Of a DNA stretch of 57,708 bases, positions 18,886 to 27,640 are shown in pieces (the stretch's first letter is position 1; every line of letters begins with the position of its first letter). A program made the translations under genes and the position numbers. Under the pieces are notes generated by a model. The model was not told the origin of the DNA. It searched no databases and saw nothing but the letters and a program-made list of their open reading frames with translations. Origin of the DNA: CAZBSE01 sp964578625 (GTDB taxonomy: Bacteria; Actinomycetota; Humimicrobiia; Humimicrobiales; Humimicrobiaceae); the NCBI GenBank assembly GCA_964578625.1, contig CAZODQ010000012.1, positions 1-57,708 of the forward strand, given 5' to 3'.

Positions 18886-19305
18886 ATGAGCGAGCAATTA
18901 CTGGAAAAGATTAAAAAAAATATTGAAAAAGAACCCTATGTAAAGCTTTTTGGCATTAAAGTAATAGAACTAAAACAGGGTTATAGTCTTGTAGAGATGA
19001 AGGCATTGAAGAAATATGAAAATATCTTTTCTATTACTCACGGGGGAGCTGTTTTTTCACTGATGGATGTGGCTTTTGGTTCTGCAGCAAACTCCTATGG
19101 TACGATTGCCGTGGCACTGGATATCAATATAAATTATATAAGGCCCTCCATGACGGGAGACATACTCAGAGCTGAAGCAAAAGAGGTCAGCAGGGGGAAT
19201 ACAGTAGCTACCTATAATGTAACGGTAAAAAATGGCTCAAATAAGGTAGTAGCATCCAGCCAGGCAGTAGCTTTCTTAAAAAAAGACAGGCTTCCTTTTT
19301 TATAA
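18886..19305 (+). CDS. PaaI-type hotdog-fold thioesterase
   Basis: The product is 139 residues, a single hotdog domain. THGGAVFSLMDVAFGSAAN carries the conserved histidine-glycine-glycine and the aspartate used in PaaI-family acyl-CoA hydrolysis. ALDININYIRPS and KNGSNKVVASSQAVAFL complete the fold. It starts seven bases after rnfB and so is probably in the same operon, though no functional link to Rnf is known. It would hydrolyse an aryl- or acyl-CoA in the cytosol; the substrate is not predictable. Confidence 0.88.
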   Translation: MSEQLLEKIKKNIEKEPYVKLFGIKVIELKQGYSLVEMKALKKYENIFSITHGGAVFSLMDVAFGSAANSYGTIAVALDININYIRPSMTGDILRAEAKEVSRGNTVATYNVTVKNGSNKVVASSQAVAFLKKDRLPFL

Positions 19306-19342
19306 CCTGCAATATTACAGGTGCGTAGAGAATACCTGAGTT

Positions 19343-19684
19343 ATGATCATAAATTCATACAGTTTTGGAAGTATAACTATAGATGGCAAAACCTACCGCT
19401 CAGATGTAATAATCTATCCTGATAGAGTCAATCCTAATTGGTGGCGGAAGAGTGGTCATCTTCTTTCAGAAGAAGATATAGGGGAAATATTAGAGTATGA
19501 CCCTGAAGTGCTTATAGTAGGTACGGGTAAGTCAGGACTTATGAAGGTCGACAACAGAGTAGTGGAAAAATTAAATTCTATCGGCATTAAATATATTATC
19601 AAAAAGACTGATGAAGCAGTAAGAGAATATAATAAGCTTCAAAAAAAAGACAGAGTCATATGCGCTTTCCATCTGACATGTTAA
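19343..19684 (+). CDS. Mth938-like (NDUFAF3/DUF498) domain protein
   Basis: The product is 113 residues and a full-length Mth938-like single domain. It shows INSYSFGSITIDGKTYRSDVIIYP at its start (as two adjoining parts: INSYSFGSITIDG and KTYRSDVIIYP), then WWRKSGH and a VLIVGTGKSGL strand-loop, typical of this family. The eukaryotic relative NDUFAF3 helps assemble respiratory complex I, while the bacterial role is not settled. Its place at the end of the rnf unit is suggestive, but the family is also common elsewhere. It converges with the SbcC-like gene with a 10-bp gap. Confidence 0.85.
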   Translation: MIINSYSFGSITIDGKTYRSDVIIYPDRVNPNWWRKSGHLLSEEDIGEILEYDPEVLIVGTGKSGLMKVDNRVVEKLNSIGIKYIIKKTDEAVREYNKLQKKDRVICAFHLTC

Positions 19685-19694
19685 AAGCGGAGGG

Positions 19695-21824
19695 CTATAG
19701 GGTAAAGCTGCTGTATTTGCCTTCTTTGAAAGTCCTACCGGCTTTATCAAACAGCTCTTTTATGTGGTCATCCATAGTAAGATAGATTATCTGCCACCCT
19801 TTTTTTGAGATTTCTGCTAATTTGTCTATAAGGATCTTCCTCTTTTGCCAGTCCGAATGCTGAAACGCATCATCAAGGATTAAAAAGAGGGTATCTTCTC
19901 CCAGCAGTTTTGATGTAAATCCGATTCTAAGTGCCAGCATTACCTGTTCCGTGGCTCCGGTGCTCAGCTCTCCTATATTAAAATCATCATACTGGTCAGA
20001 AACAATAAGCCTGCTGTCATCAAGTGCGAGTTTGCTGTATCTTTGAGTAATGGCTTTTAAGGGACCCAGGACTACCTGGGACTGCAGCCCTTCCTGTATT
20101 TTGACATCTTCTTCCTGGCGCAGTTTAGAGATTATTTTATGAACGCTGAAACCCGCTACGATGCCGGCTGTGACTTCTCTTAGTTCATTTTGTACACTAT
20201 GTCTTTTTTCCCGGAGATTTTCAAGAAGCTCTTCCCAGCCGATACTGGGATCGTCTTTGGTCTTTTCACAGATCCTGTATTTCAATTTTTGTATTTTGGC
20301 TTCATGGCTTTCTATTTCTTCCCGAATCTGCGCTAGTTTTGACTGGATTTCTTCATATTCCTGCTGGCTGTATTTGATTTCTGTACCTTCTGAAAGGTAA
20401 TCTGTTTCAGGTATCCTAAGTTCATGCAGTTCATCCTTTTCCTTATCTATTTGGTCTTCCAGATTTTTATTATTTTGCTTAAGATCCATAACTACTGTGT
20501 CCCAGCTCTGCTCACTGATTTCCTTTCCGGTAAAAACTGTTATTTTCCGGCTTATTGAAAGGCGAAGTTCCTTAAGCTCATTACTAAGAATATCAATTTG
20601 TTCTTCTATTGCACTTGACCTGCTGCTTGATTCCCTCTGCCTGTTTATAGTTGATTCAAGAAGAGCGATATCTGAAAGTTCTTTACCGGTCCTGTTTTTA
20701 AATTCTTCCCTGATTTTACCCAGTTCCTCACTCTGTACCGCCTGTTTTGAAAAGTTGTGGAGTTTTTTGATATATACAAGAAAGGATACAGTTGAGGCCA
20801 AAAAGAAAAAACATACGGCAATTAAAAATATGATCTGTGGAACATTAAAGAATTTCTGATTCAAGAAAAATAAGACTACTGAGGCCGTACCGGCTGCCAC
20901 TAAAATGTCGCATATAGCAAGCATGGACTTTCCAGGTCTTTTTATGTTTTTTGAAGACATATCCCTGTAATAGTGCAGGGCGCTTTCCAGCCACTTAAGG
21001 TCTTTACTTTCTTTGAGGGCGGTTTTATATTTCTCTTCCAGCTGTCTGTAAGATTCTTTTTTATCTCTATAGAGGAAGAGATCGGTTTCTGTCCTTCTTA
21101 ATTCATCCTCGGGAATATTTTTTAACTCTGCGTATAATTTTTTAATTCTTTCCGAGAACAGGTAAGCCTGGTGCCTTTTTGCTCTGTTAAGATGTGTCAG
21201 CTTATCTTCCAGAGCCTCTTCTTCCATTCTGAAGGTTTTCAGTATCCCCCGGGTGTATTCTGATTCTATTTCTTCAAACAACCTCTCAATGCTATCCAGT
21301 TCATACCTTATATCGCTGTACTGCTTTCCTTCACCGCGCTGGGCAATAATAATCCGGCTGCCTTCAATCTCTGCCGATTTTACAGTTTTTGAGATATTGG
21401 TGTCACTGTCGATCCTGTCCAATATATTTATGCCGGATAATACTTCTTTTATTAAAAATTTGCTTATGCCTTCGCCGTCTTCTATCCCGGCTTCTCCGCC
21501 CTTTACTATTAATAGTTTTGCCATAGATACAGGGAGCCCTTTTTCACTGCCTGACCAGTAATCCTCCAATTTTTTAAGGCAGGCAGGAGAGAAATCAACT
21601 GCCTTTTCTTCAAGGCCGCTTATAGTAACCTTTCCCTTTCCTCCTTTTCTTAAATGGCTCCACCTGCTGATATTCTTGAATAAAGAACGGATTATAAATT
21701 CGGTAAGAAATGTCTTTCCTTTCTCATTTATACTATATATGAGATTAAATATCCCGAATCTGCCTGTAAAACTCTTGATTGGCCCCAGTTCTTTTACTGA
21801 TATTTTATCAATTTTTATTCCCAT
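19695..21824 (-). CDS. SbcC/Rad50-like (YhaN-type) ATPase with membrane segments
   Basis: The product is 709 residues, shorter than SbcC. The N-terminal P-loop reads S31-I-N-E-K-G36-K37-T38, so the usual first glycine of GxNExGKT is serine. The C-terminal part has LSTGATEQVMLALRIGF (ABC signature region) and LFLILDDAFQHSD (Walker B). Long coiled coils fill the middle. Two hydrophobic helices lie between them, near residues 300-355, as in YhaN-type proteins, which suggests membrane attachment. No zinc-hook CxxC is seen. It follows the nuclease gene by 24 bp and probably forms a complex with it, acting on DNA ends. Confidence 0.82.
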   Translation of the reverse strand: MGIKIDKISVKELGPIKSFTGRFGIFNLIYSINEKGKTFLTEFIIRSLFKNISRWSHLRKGGKGKVTISGLEEKAVDFSPACLKKLEDYWSGSEKGLPVSMAKLLIVKGGEAGIEDGEGISKFLIKEVLSGINILDRIDSDTNISKTVKSAEIEGSRIIIAQRGEGKQYSDIRYELDSIERLFEEIESEYTRGILKTFRMEEEALEDKLTHLNRAKRHQAYLFSERIKKLYAELKNIPEDELRRTETDLFLYRDKKESYRQLEEKYKTALKESKDLKWLESALHYYRDMSSKNIKRPGKSMLAICDILVAAGTASVVLFFLNQKFFNVPQIIFLIAVCFFFLASTVSFLVYIKKLHNFSKQAVQSEELGKIREEFKNRTGKELSDIALLESTINRQRESSSRSSAIEEQIDILSNELKELRLSISRKITVFTGKEISEQSWDTVVMDLKQNNKNLEDQIDKEKDELHELRIPETDYLSEGTEIKYSQQEYEEIQSKLAQIREEIESHEAKIQKLKYRICEKTKDDPSIGWEELLENLREKRHSVQNELREVTAGIVAGFSVHKIISKLRQEEDVKIQEGLQSQVVLGPLKAITQRYSKLALDDSRLIVSDQYDDFNIGELSTGATEQVMLALRIGFTSKLLGEDTLFLILDDAFQHSDWQKRKILIDKLAEISKKGWQIIYLTMDDHIKELFDKAGRTFKEGKYSSFTL

Positions 21825-21848
21825 AAATCCTTAACTTCTATAACGATG

Positions 21849-22910
21849 TTATTCTTTTAAGATTATATGAAGAGCTTTTTCCAGGATATCTTCCCTTGAG
21901 GTGATTTCATCATCAAATTTGAGTCTTTCGATTTCTTCCCTTGTTTTCTCCACAATGGCTGTTCTCTCCGGATCATCAAATACCGATACCTCGGTAAGGT
22001 CGGGGTCTTCATTGTTGTAAAAAGTAAAATCTTTAAATGTTTTTTTAATTATTTCAAGAAGCTTACTTTTATCAGATGTATATCCTTTTACTTTTAGGCG
22101 CACTTGAACCTTTGGTACGTCATTTTTATTTATATTCCATTTTCTTACCATTTCCAGTATCTTTCTTTCCAAATATTCAAATTCACTTGCGGTAGGAATA
22201 GAAACCAGAGTTTCATTAAAAAATATAACGTCAGTGTCTATTGCTCTTTCAGTTATATCAAAACTGTTTGTGTCTATTATCAAAAAGCTCCTTTTACCGG
22301 TTTCATTTATATTTAGACCGCAGGGTGATCCGGGATAATAGACCTTACCTAGATTCATCTTTCTATGTATGTGGCCCAGTATTACTTTGGCAGGATCATA
22401 GTACTGGATATCATTCCTTGTAAGCGGCATATAAATGCCCGGTTCATAAGGATTTGGATAGCGGAGGCCGGCCGTATAGTCACCGTGACCGATCAGTATA
22501 AAAGGTCCGGGCGGATTTTTCATGTATTCTGCTACAGCTTCTCCCATAGACTTTGCAGGCTGGTAAGGTATAAAGAGAAAGGCAGCTGGCTGCTCTCCGA
22601 ATCCGATGATTTCAGTTTTGCTGAAAATCCTTATATTATTTGAAGTAAAGTCTTTCTGGCTGATGGATAGGTCATGATTTCCAGGGATTATATAAAATTT
22701 AATATTTTCTTTAGTATATTTTGTATTTTTACAGAACTGGTCAAAATCAGAATAATTCCGGCTTTCTTCATTAAAAAGATCACCTGCTATTATAAGTGTC
22801 TTTATATCTTCGGAGAGCATTTTATTTAGAATATCTGTTAATGTATTCCATCTCTCGGGAGATTTTTCTTTTGTTTTTAGATGCACATCTGCTGTGACTG
22901 CTATTTTCAT
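21849..22910 (-). CDS. SbcD/YhaO-like metallophosphoesterase
   Basis: The product is 353 residues. The calcineurin-like core is complete: TADVHLK near 6-12, AGDLFNEESR, PGNHDLS, GHGDYT and LGHIHRKM, supplying the two-metal ligands. These enzymes are nucleases working with an SbcC/Rad50-like ATPase; the gene directly downstream encodes such a partner. The C-terminal 120 residues form the capping part seen in SbcD/Mre11. It is transcribed away from the methyltransferase gene, from a promoter region holding an 84-bp inverted-repeat structure. Confidence 0.88.
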   Translation of the reverse strand: MKIAVTADVHLKTKEKSPERWNTLTDILNKMLSEDIKTLIIAGDLFNEESRNYSDFDQFCKNTKYTKENIKFYIIPGNHDLSISQKDFTSNNIRIFSKTEIIGFGEQPAAFLFIPYQPAKSMGEAVAEYMKNPPGPFILIGHGDYTAGLRYPNPYEPGIYMPLTRNDIQYYDPAKVILGHIHRKMNLGKVYYPGSPCGLNINETGKRSFLIIDTNSFDITERAIDTDVIFFNETLVSIPTASEFEYLERKILEMVRKWNINKNDVPKVQVRLKVKGYTSDKSKLLEIIKKTFKDFTFYNNEDPDLTEVSVFDDPERTAIVEKTREEIERLKFDDEITSREDILEKALHIILKE

Positions 22911-22919
22911 TTCTGCTGA

Positions 22920-23004
22920 TCTAGATTAAAATATAATACTCCTGGCCCAAGGAGAATTGCCTTTAAACTGGCTATACATTATATATAATATACTTTAATC
23001 TAGA
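22920..23004. repeat. Inverted-repeat element in divergent promoter region
   Basis: An 11-bp perfect inverted repeat (TCTAGATTAAA / TTTAATCTAGA) closes an 85-bp segment that begins ten bases before the nuclease start codon. Inside is a smaller hairpin (CTCCT / AGGAG) around a GGCCCA loop. It could be an operator pair, a structured leader of the nuclease mRNA or a small mobile repeat. The rest of 22911-23135 is AT-rich and shows nothing else. Confidence 0.45.
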
Positions 23005-23135
23005 GCTAAGTCCAGATGTTTTCCTGATTTTAATATTGAAATTTGACTTTATTGCAAGCCCGGGTTCTATCTGCTATGGTATTGTAAGTTTTATTATAAA
23101 AGTTAAATGGGGTGTTCATTTTTTAGGGATTTTCA

Positions 23136-23891
23136 ATGAAAAAGAATTTTAATTTCAGTCCTGAGTTCTATGACCTTCAGGTAAATTGGGAAGGAAGGCT
23201 TAAAAAGGAAAAGGATTTCTTTTCCAAAATATTCAGGGAAAACGATATCAAAAGTGTTCTTGATATAGGATGCGGCACCGGGCATCACGCTCAGCTTTTT
23301 TCAGGTTATGCAGATAAGGTCGTAGCAATAGACCCTTCAGGAGAAAGCATAGATTATGCAGCTGAAAATATAGTACGATCACCAAATGTTACTTTGATTA
23401 AGGAAGGGTTTGAAGGGCTGGGTAACATCCAATTCGAGAATTTTGACCTTATAACTACTCTGGGTAATACCCTGCCTATTTTAGGAGATCGAAGGAGTGT
23501 AAAGAATGCTCTTAAGAAAATAAGAAGGAAGCTGGCAGTAAACGGCCTGGCTGTAGCCCAGTTCTTAAATTTTAATTCTAATGTTATGGAAAAAAACAGG
23601 TTTTATCCGCCGAAAGTATTTAAAAAGGATGGAAAGACCTATATTTTTATCAAGCACTTCGAATATGGAAAGATAAAGACCAGGGTGGACTTTATAATAA
23701 CTGTAATTTCTGATGGTAAAGCAGAGGATTTTTTTATAAACTCATCTTTTCTCTGTACCTTAAAGATAAATCTATTTTTAAAAATGGCAAAAAATTCCGG
23801 ATTTAGGAAAATCGAATTTTTAGGGCCGGGGGGAAAGAATGTTTTTAATCCTAAAAAAGACATAAGCCTCTATGCACTGCTGTACAGGTAA
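23136..23891 (+). CDS. Class I SAM-dependent methyltransferase
   Basis: The product is 251 residues. The SAM-binding motif I is VLDIGCGTGHHAQLF near 40-54, followed by VVAIDPSGESIDYA (motif II acidic residue) and FDLITTLGNTLPIL. The second half has the beta-rich segment common in methyltransferase family 25/11 proteins. The substrate is unknown. It has AGGGA as a ribosome-binding site and stands alone, converging with endonuclease III with only 5 bp between the stop codons. No link to the DNA-repair genes around it is evident from sequence. Confidence 0.85.
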   Translation: MKKNFNFSPEFYDLQVNWEGRLKKEKDFFSKIFRENDIKSVLDIGCGTGHHAQLFSGYADKVVAIDPSGESIDYAAENIVRSPNVTLIKEGFEGLGNIQFENFDLITTLGNTLPILGDRRSVKNALKKIRRKLAVNGLAVAQFLNFNSNVMEKNRFYPPKVFKKDGKTYIFIKHFEYGKIKTRVDFIITVISDGKAEDFFINSSFLCTLKINLFLKMAKNSGFRKIEFLGPGGKNVFNPKKDISLYALLYR

Positions 23892-23896
23892 AGGAC

Positions 23897-24601
23897 CTAT
23901 GCATTTTCCTGACCATATCTGCAGTACGGTAAAAGCCTGCAGGCAGGACATTTAGGCTTCTTGGCAAGACAGATTGTCCTTCCATGTGCGATTATCCTGT
24001 GTGAATAAATACTCCAGCTGTTTTTGGGGATTATTTTCATAAGATCAAACTCGATTTTTACAGGGTCTGAGTTTATAGTTAGTCCCAGTCTGTTTGAGAT
24101 CCTTAGTACATGGGTATCGACTATTATGGCCTGTGCGCCAAATTTATTTGCCAGCACCACATTAGCAGTTTTTCTTCCGACACCGTGCAGAGAAGTAAGG
24201 TCCTCAATATTATCGGGTATCTTACCTCCAAACCTGGTTACTATATCCTTTGAGCAGTTGATTATACTTTTTGCCTTGTTTCTAAAGAAGCCTGTTGATC
24301 TTATATCCTCCTGAAGCTGGATTAAATCGGCATTGGCAAAATCCACGGGTTTCCTGTATTTTTTAAAAAGCTTTAGTGTTACTTTGTTTACCAGTTTGTC
24401 GGTACTCTGTGCAGAAAGAATAGTGGCGATAAGAAGCTGAAAGGCATTTCTGTTCTTAAGTGAAGTGGCGGCAGCCTCAGGATATTCCTTATTTAGAATA
24501 CTGACTATTTTTTTTATATTTTTTACCGCAGGTTCGAATACCGCCTGATGGATTCGGCCCCTTTTTTTAATTCTCCTTTTATATTTCATATTTCTGAGCA
24601 A
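23897..24601 (-). CDS. nth: Endonuclease III (DNA glycosylase/AP lyase)
   Basis: The product is 234 residues including a basic N-terminal extension. LLIATILSAQSTDK is the opening signature. LHGVGRKTANVVLANKF is the helix-hairpin-helix with the catalytic lysine. VDTHVLRISNRLGL carries the catalytic aspartate. The C-terminal [4Fe-4S] loop has cysteines spaced C-x6-C-x2-C-x5-C (CLAKKPKCPACRLLPYC). It removes oxidised pyrimidines in base excision repair. The TTG start could instead be the ATG four codons later. It lies 20 bp downstream of polX on the same strand, so the glycosylase and repair polymerase are probably co-expressed. Confidence 0.94.
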   Translation of the reverse strand: MLRNMKYKRRIKKRGRIHQAVFEPAVKNIKKIVSILNKEYPEAAATSLKNRNAFQLLIATILSAQSTDKLVNKVTLKLFKKYRKPVDFANADLIQLQEDIRSTGFFRNKAKSIINCSKDIVTRFGGKIPDNIEDLTSLHGVGRKTANVVLANKFGAQAIIVDTHVLRISNRLGLTINSDPVKIEFDLMKIIPKNSWSIYSHRIIAHGRTICLAKKPKCPACRLLPYCRYGQENA

Positions 24602-24621
24602 TTACTTTTATGAACTGACTA

Positions 24622-26343
24622 TTATTTTGCCCTTTTGCTTTTTAAATATTCATCAATCTTTTCTGTTGAAAAAGTATTGGGAACATCTTCTTTTTCAAGC
24701 CAGCCTTTCCTGGCGATATTCACCCCGAATTTATAATCCGATAGATCATTAAGACTGTGCGCATCGGGATTTATAAAGATTTTTACTTTCTTTTCTTTTG
24801 CATACTTGCATATCCTCCAGTCAAGATCCAGCCTGAAGGGACTGGCATTAAGCTCAATATCCACATTATTTTCTGCTGCTGCATTTATTACCCTTATTAT
24901 ATCTACTTTATAGGCGTCTCTTGCAAGGAGAAGCCTTCCGGTAGGATGTGCTATCATGGTGGTAAATTTATTTTCAATAGCTTTTATGATCCTCTTTGTC
25001 ATCTGTTCTTCACTGAGATTAAAACTGGAGTGGATAGCGGCAATAATAAAATCAAATTTAGATAAGATATCATCGCTATAGTCAAGGCTTCCGTCAAGCA
25101 GTATATCAGATTCAATTCCTTTAAATATTTTAAAATCGGGGTATTTCTGATTTAGCGTATCTATTTCTTTGAAGTAAAGTTCTAAATCATCATTTTTCAG
25201 TCCTCCTGCGTACGAAGCAGTCTTGCTGTGGTCACTTATTCCTACATACTGGAGGCCTGATTTTATCAGGTGTTCGTGAACTTGTTCTATACTGATGTTT
25301 CCATCGCTGTATGTCGTGTGGATATGGAATATCCCCTTTATGTCCTTTTCCTCTATCAATTTGGGGAGAGTCTTGTTTTTTGCCGCTTCTATTTCTCCAA
25401 AGTTTTCACGCAATTCGGGAGGTATGTAGTCCATTGAAAAAAACCCGAAGATTTCACTTTCATCTTTACATTTAACAAGACTGCCGTTTTTAAAAAGCCC
25501 GTATTCATTCATCTTTATATTATCTTTTTTAGCTGACGTCCTCATAGCTGTATTATGTTCCTTGCTTCCCGTAAAGTGATGGAGGGCATAGGGATACTGA
25601 TAGTCTTCCACGGTCCTTATATCTACATTGATCCCGGATTTTAGCCTGATACTTGACTTGGTATCGCCTTTTGCGATCACATCTTCAGCTTCTTCCATGG
25701 CGGTAAAGAAATCCATTACTTTTTCCGGTTCATCAGTGCTTGCCACTATATCTATATCTTTTACCACTTCCTTTTTCCTACGGACGCTTCCTCCTAAGCT
25801 CGCTCTTTTGACATGTTTAAAGTTTTCTATTTTTTTACATATTTTCTCGGCTTCTTCTATGATCTTAGCATAAAGAAATTTACCCTTGAATTTTTTTAAG
25901 ACTTCGATCCCTTTTAAGATATTTTCCTGGGTTTTTTTACCGAAATTGGGCAGATCTACAAGCCTGTTCTCTATACAGGCATATTCAAGCTCTCCTATAT
26001 TGCTTATGCCCAGGTTGTCAAATAGATATTTTATTTTTTTAGGCCCCATTGTAGGTATTGCAAGCATTTCGGCCAGTCCTGGCGGTACGGATTCCTTGAG
26101 GTCTTTGTAATATTTAAGGCTTCCGTTATCGATAAGCATTTTTATCTTTTCTGCAGTATGAGAGCCTATTCCTTTTATGCCTGTGAGATCTTCAATTTTA
26201 GTGTCCTTTCCCAGTTCGATATCCGATACCTCCAGGGCACGGGCTGAATTCTGGTATGCTCTTATTTTAAAGGGATTTTCGTCTTTTAATTCCAGAAGGA
26301 CACTTATCTCTTTTAGAATTTTTATTATTTCTTCCTTATCCAT
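24622..26343 (-). CDS. polX: DNA polymerase/3'-5' exonuclease PolX
   Basis: The product is 573 residues, the normal PolX length. The layout is two helix-hairpin-helix motifs (about 52-66 and 93-150), a Pol-beta palm and a C-terminal PHP domain. The polymerase metal site is intact: D196 and D198 in KDIDIV and D241 in NVDIRTV. The nucleotide-binding TGSKEHNTAMR segment follows near 258-268. The PHP nuclease site is also complete: H340/H342, D347, D371-H372, E411, H438, HPTGR and PDAH. Its start overlaps the end of the DUF763 gene by eight bases. With nth downstream it forms a three-gene base-excision-repair-like operon. Confidence 0.94.
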   Translation of the reverse strand: MDKEEIIKILKEISVLLELKDENPFKIRAYQNSARALEVSDIELGKDTKIEDLTGIKGIGSHTAEKIKMLIDNGSLKYYKDLKESVPPGLAEMLAIPTMGPKKIKYLFDNLGISNIGELEYACIENRLVDLPNFGKKTQENILKGIEVLKKFKGKFLYAKIIEEAEKICKKIENFKHVKRASLGGSVRRKKEVVKDIDIVASTDEPEKVMDFFTAMEEAEDVIAKGDTKSSIRLKSGINVDIRTVEDYQYPYALHHFTGSKEHNTAMRTSAKKDNIKMNEYGLFKNGSLVKCKDESEIFGFFSMDYIPPELRENFGEIEAAKNKTLPKLIEEKDIKGIFHIHTTYSDGNISIEQVHEHLIKSGLQYVGISDHSKTASYAGGLKNDDLELYFKEIDTLNQKYPDFKIFKGIESDILLDGSLDYSDDILSKFDFIIAAIHSSFNLSEEQMTKRIIKAIENKFTTMIAHPTGRLLLARDAYKVDIIRVINAAAENNVDIELNASPFRLDLDWRICKYAKEKKVKIFINPDAHSLNDLSDYKFGVNIARKGWLEKEDVPNTFSTEKIDEYLKSKRAK

Positions 26344-27424
26344 AAAAGTAAGAAAGTCTTTTTATTGCTTTTATTTTATCTGTCCTGCCAATTTTACTAT
26401 CTTTGACTGCTTTGTGTAAAATCTCAATAGAACGATTATAGTTTTCCCTGTCGACCGGGTAGGGTATACCGTCTTTACCTCCGTGAGCGAAACTGAATCT
26501 TACAGGGTCTTTTATGCTGTACTTTACTCCGTATATCAGTTCCGAGATAAGGGCCAATGCCCTTATTGTCTTTGGACCCACACCCGGCAGTGAAAGAAGC
26601 CTCTCAAAATTTTCAGGCTTCCTCTGGTATGTGGAGGTGAAGATCTTCTCCAGTCTTTTTAAGTCCATATCATCAAGTCTTATGTGATGTCTTCTGGGAA
26701 GATTATAGCTTTTTTCATTATGGTTTTTTACTTTTTTTAGATCTTCTATGATGTTTTTCGGTTTTTCACAGGAAAGCAGGGATACTGTTTTTCTTGCCTC
26801 TCCACTCTCTGCGGCTGTAAGGTTTATTACTTTGTCTTTTTTATCACAGCATATGGCTTTATGTGGTTCACAGATATAACTTTCCAGACCTTCCGATGTC
26901 CAGTGGTATCTCCTTGCCATTCTGTTTTCTTCATTCATACCTTGCTGTATTACAGACCACACACTCCCGTCTTTGGTAAAAATGAAGCAGTGATGGTAAA
27001 GCTGATAGCCGTCCTGCAGGGCATTACTATCGACTTTTGCAACTATTTTGCTGCTGTATATTAGATTTTTAAAGTCCTTTCCCATAAGATTTGCAGCATT
27101 ATCAATTTCGGCCGGAGTCTTTCTGGAAGTACCGCCTTTACCACCGGCTACAAAAAAGCCCAGATCTTTTTCCAGGCCTTTTATTGATTCTTTTAAAGCC
27201 CCGCAGACTGTGGTGGTGACACCGCTGGAGTGCCAGTCAAATCCCAGGACGCATCCGAAGGCCTGAAACCATAAGGGATCGGAAAGCCTTAAGAGTATCT
27301 CTCTGGCGCCGTATTCGGAGACAATTATTGAGATTATCTCTCTTGAGAGATTTTTCATCCTGGAAAATAACCAGTATGGCGCCTTTCCTCTGTGCAGGGG
27401 AAGATTTATAGTTCCTGTCCTCAT
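26336..27424 (-). CDS. DUF763 domain protein
   Basis: The product is 362 residues, full length for DUF763. It begins MRTGTINLPLHRGKAP, the family start. WFQAFGCVLGFDWHSSGVTT and YHHCFIFTKDGSVWSVIQQGMN are conserved blocks. A helix-hairpin-helix-like segment, LLSLPGVGPKTIRALALI, lies near 287-304. The function of DUF763 is not known. The HhH-like motif and the overlap with polX, followed by nth, suggest DNA binding and a role in DNA repair. That role is my inference from context. Confidence 0.88.
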   Translation of the reverse strand: MRTGTINLPLHRGKAPYWLFSRMKNLSREIISIIVSEYGAREILLRLSDPLWFQAFGCVLGFDWHSSGVTTTVCGALKESIKGLEKDLGFFVAGGKGGTSRKTPAEIDNAANLMGKDFKNLIYSSKIVAKVDSNALQDGYQLYHHCFIFTKDGSVWSVIQQGMNEENRMARRYHWTSEGLESYICEPHKAICCDKKDKVINLTAAESGEARKTVSLLSCEKPKNIIEDLKKVKNHNEKSYNLPRRHHIRLDDMDLKRLEKIFTSTYQRKPENFERLLSLPGVGPKTIRALALISELIYGVKYSIKDPVRFSFAHGGKDGIPYPVDRENYNRSIEILHKAVKDSKIGRTDKIKAIKRLSYFYG

Positions 27425-27640
27425 AATACGGTAAGATTTATTATTCTTTTATAATATACTTATCCAGTTTTTTATATGTATTGTATACCAAAATAAGTTG
27501 GGTTAGAATAACCAATAATTATGGAAAATAAGTGTAAGAAATCTTTTTAGGATTTAGGATATACAGTATCAGAAGCTCTAGTCTGAGGCATATTTTAATT
27601 TTAAAATTAGAAATATTTATATAGAAGGGAAACAGATAAG

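Noticed and set aside
24520..24560. GGTTCGAAT-like tRNA T-loop word
   Set aside because: It lies inside nth and no cloverleaf or acceptor stem is present.
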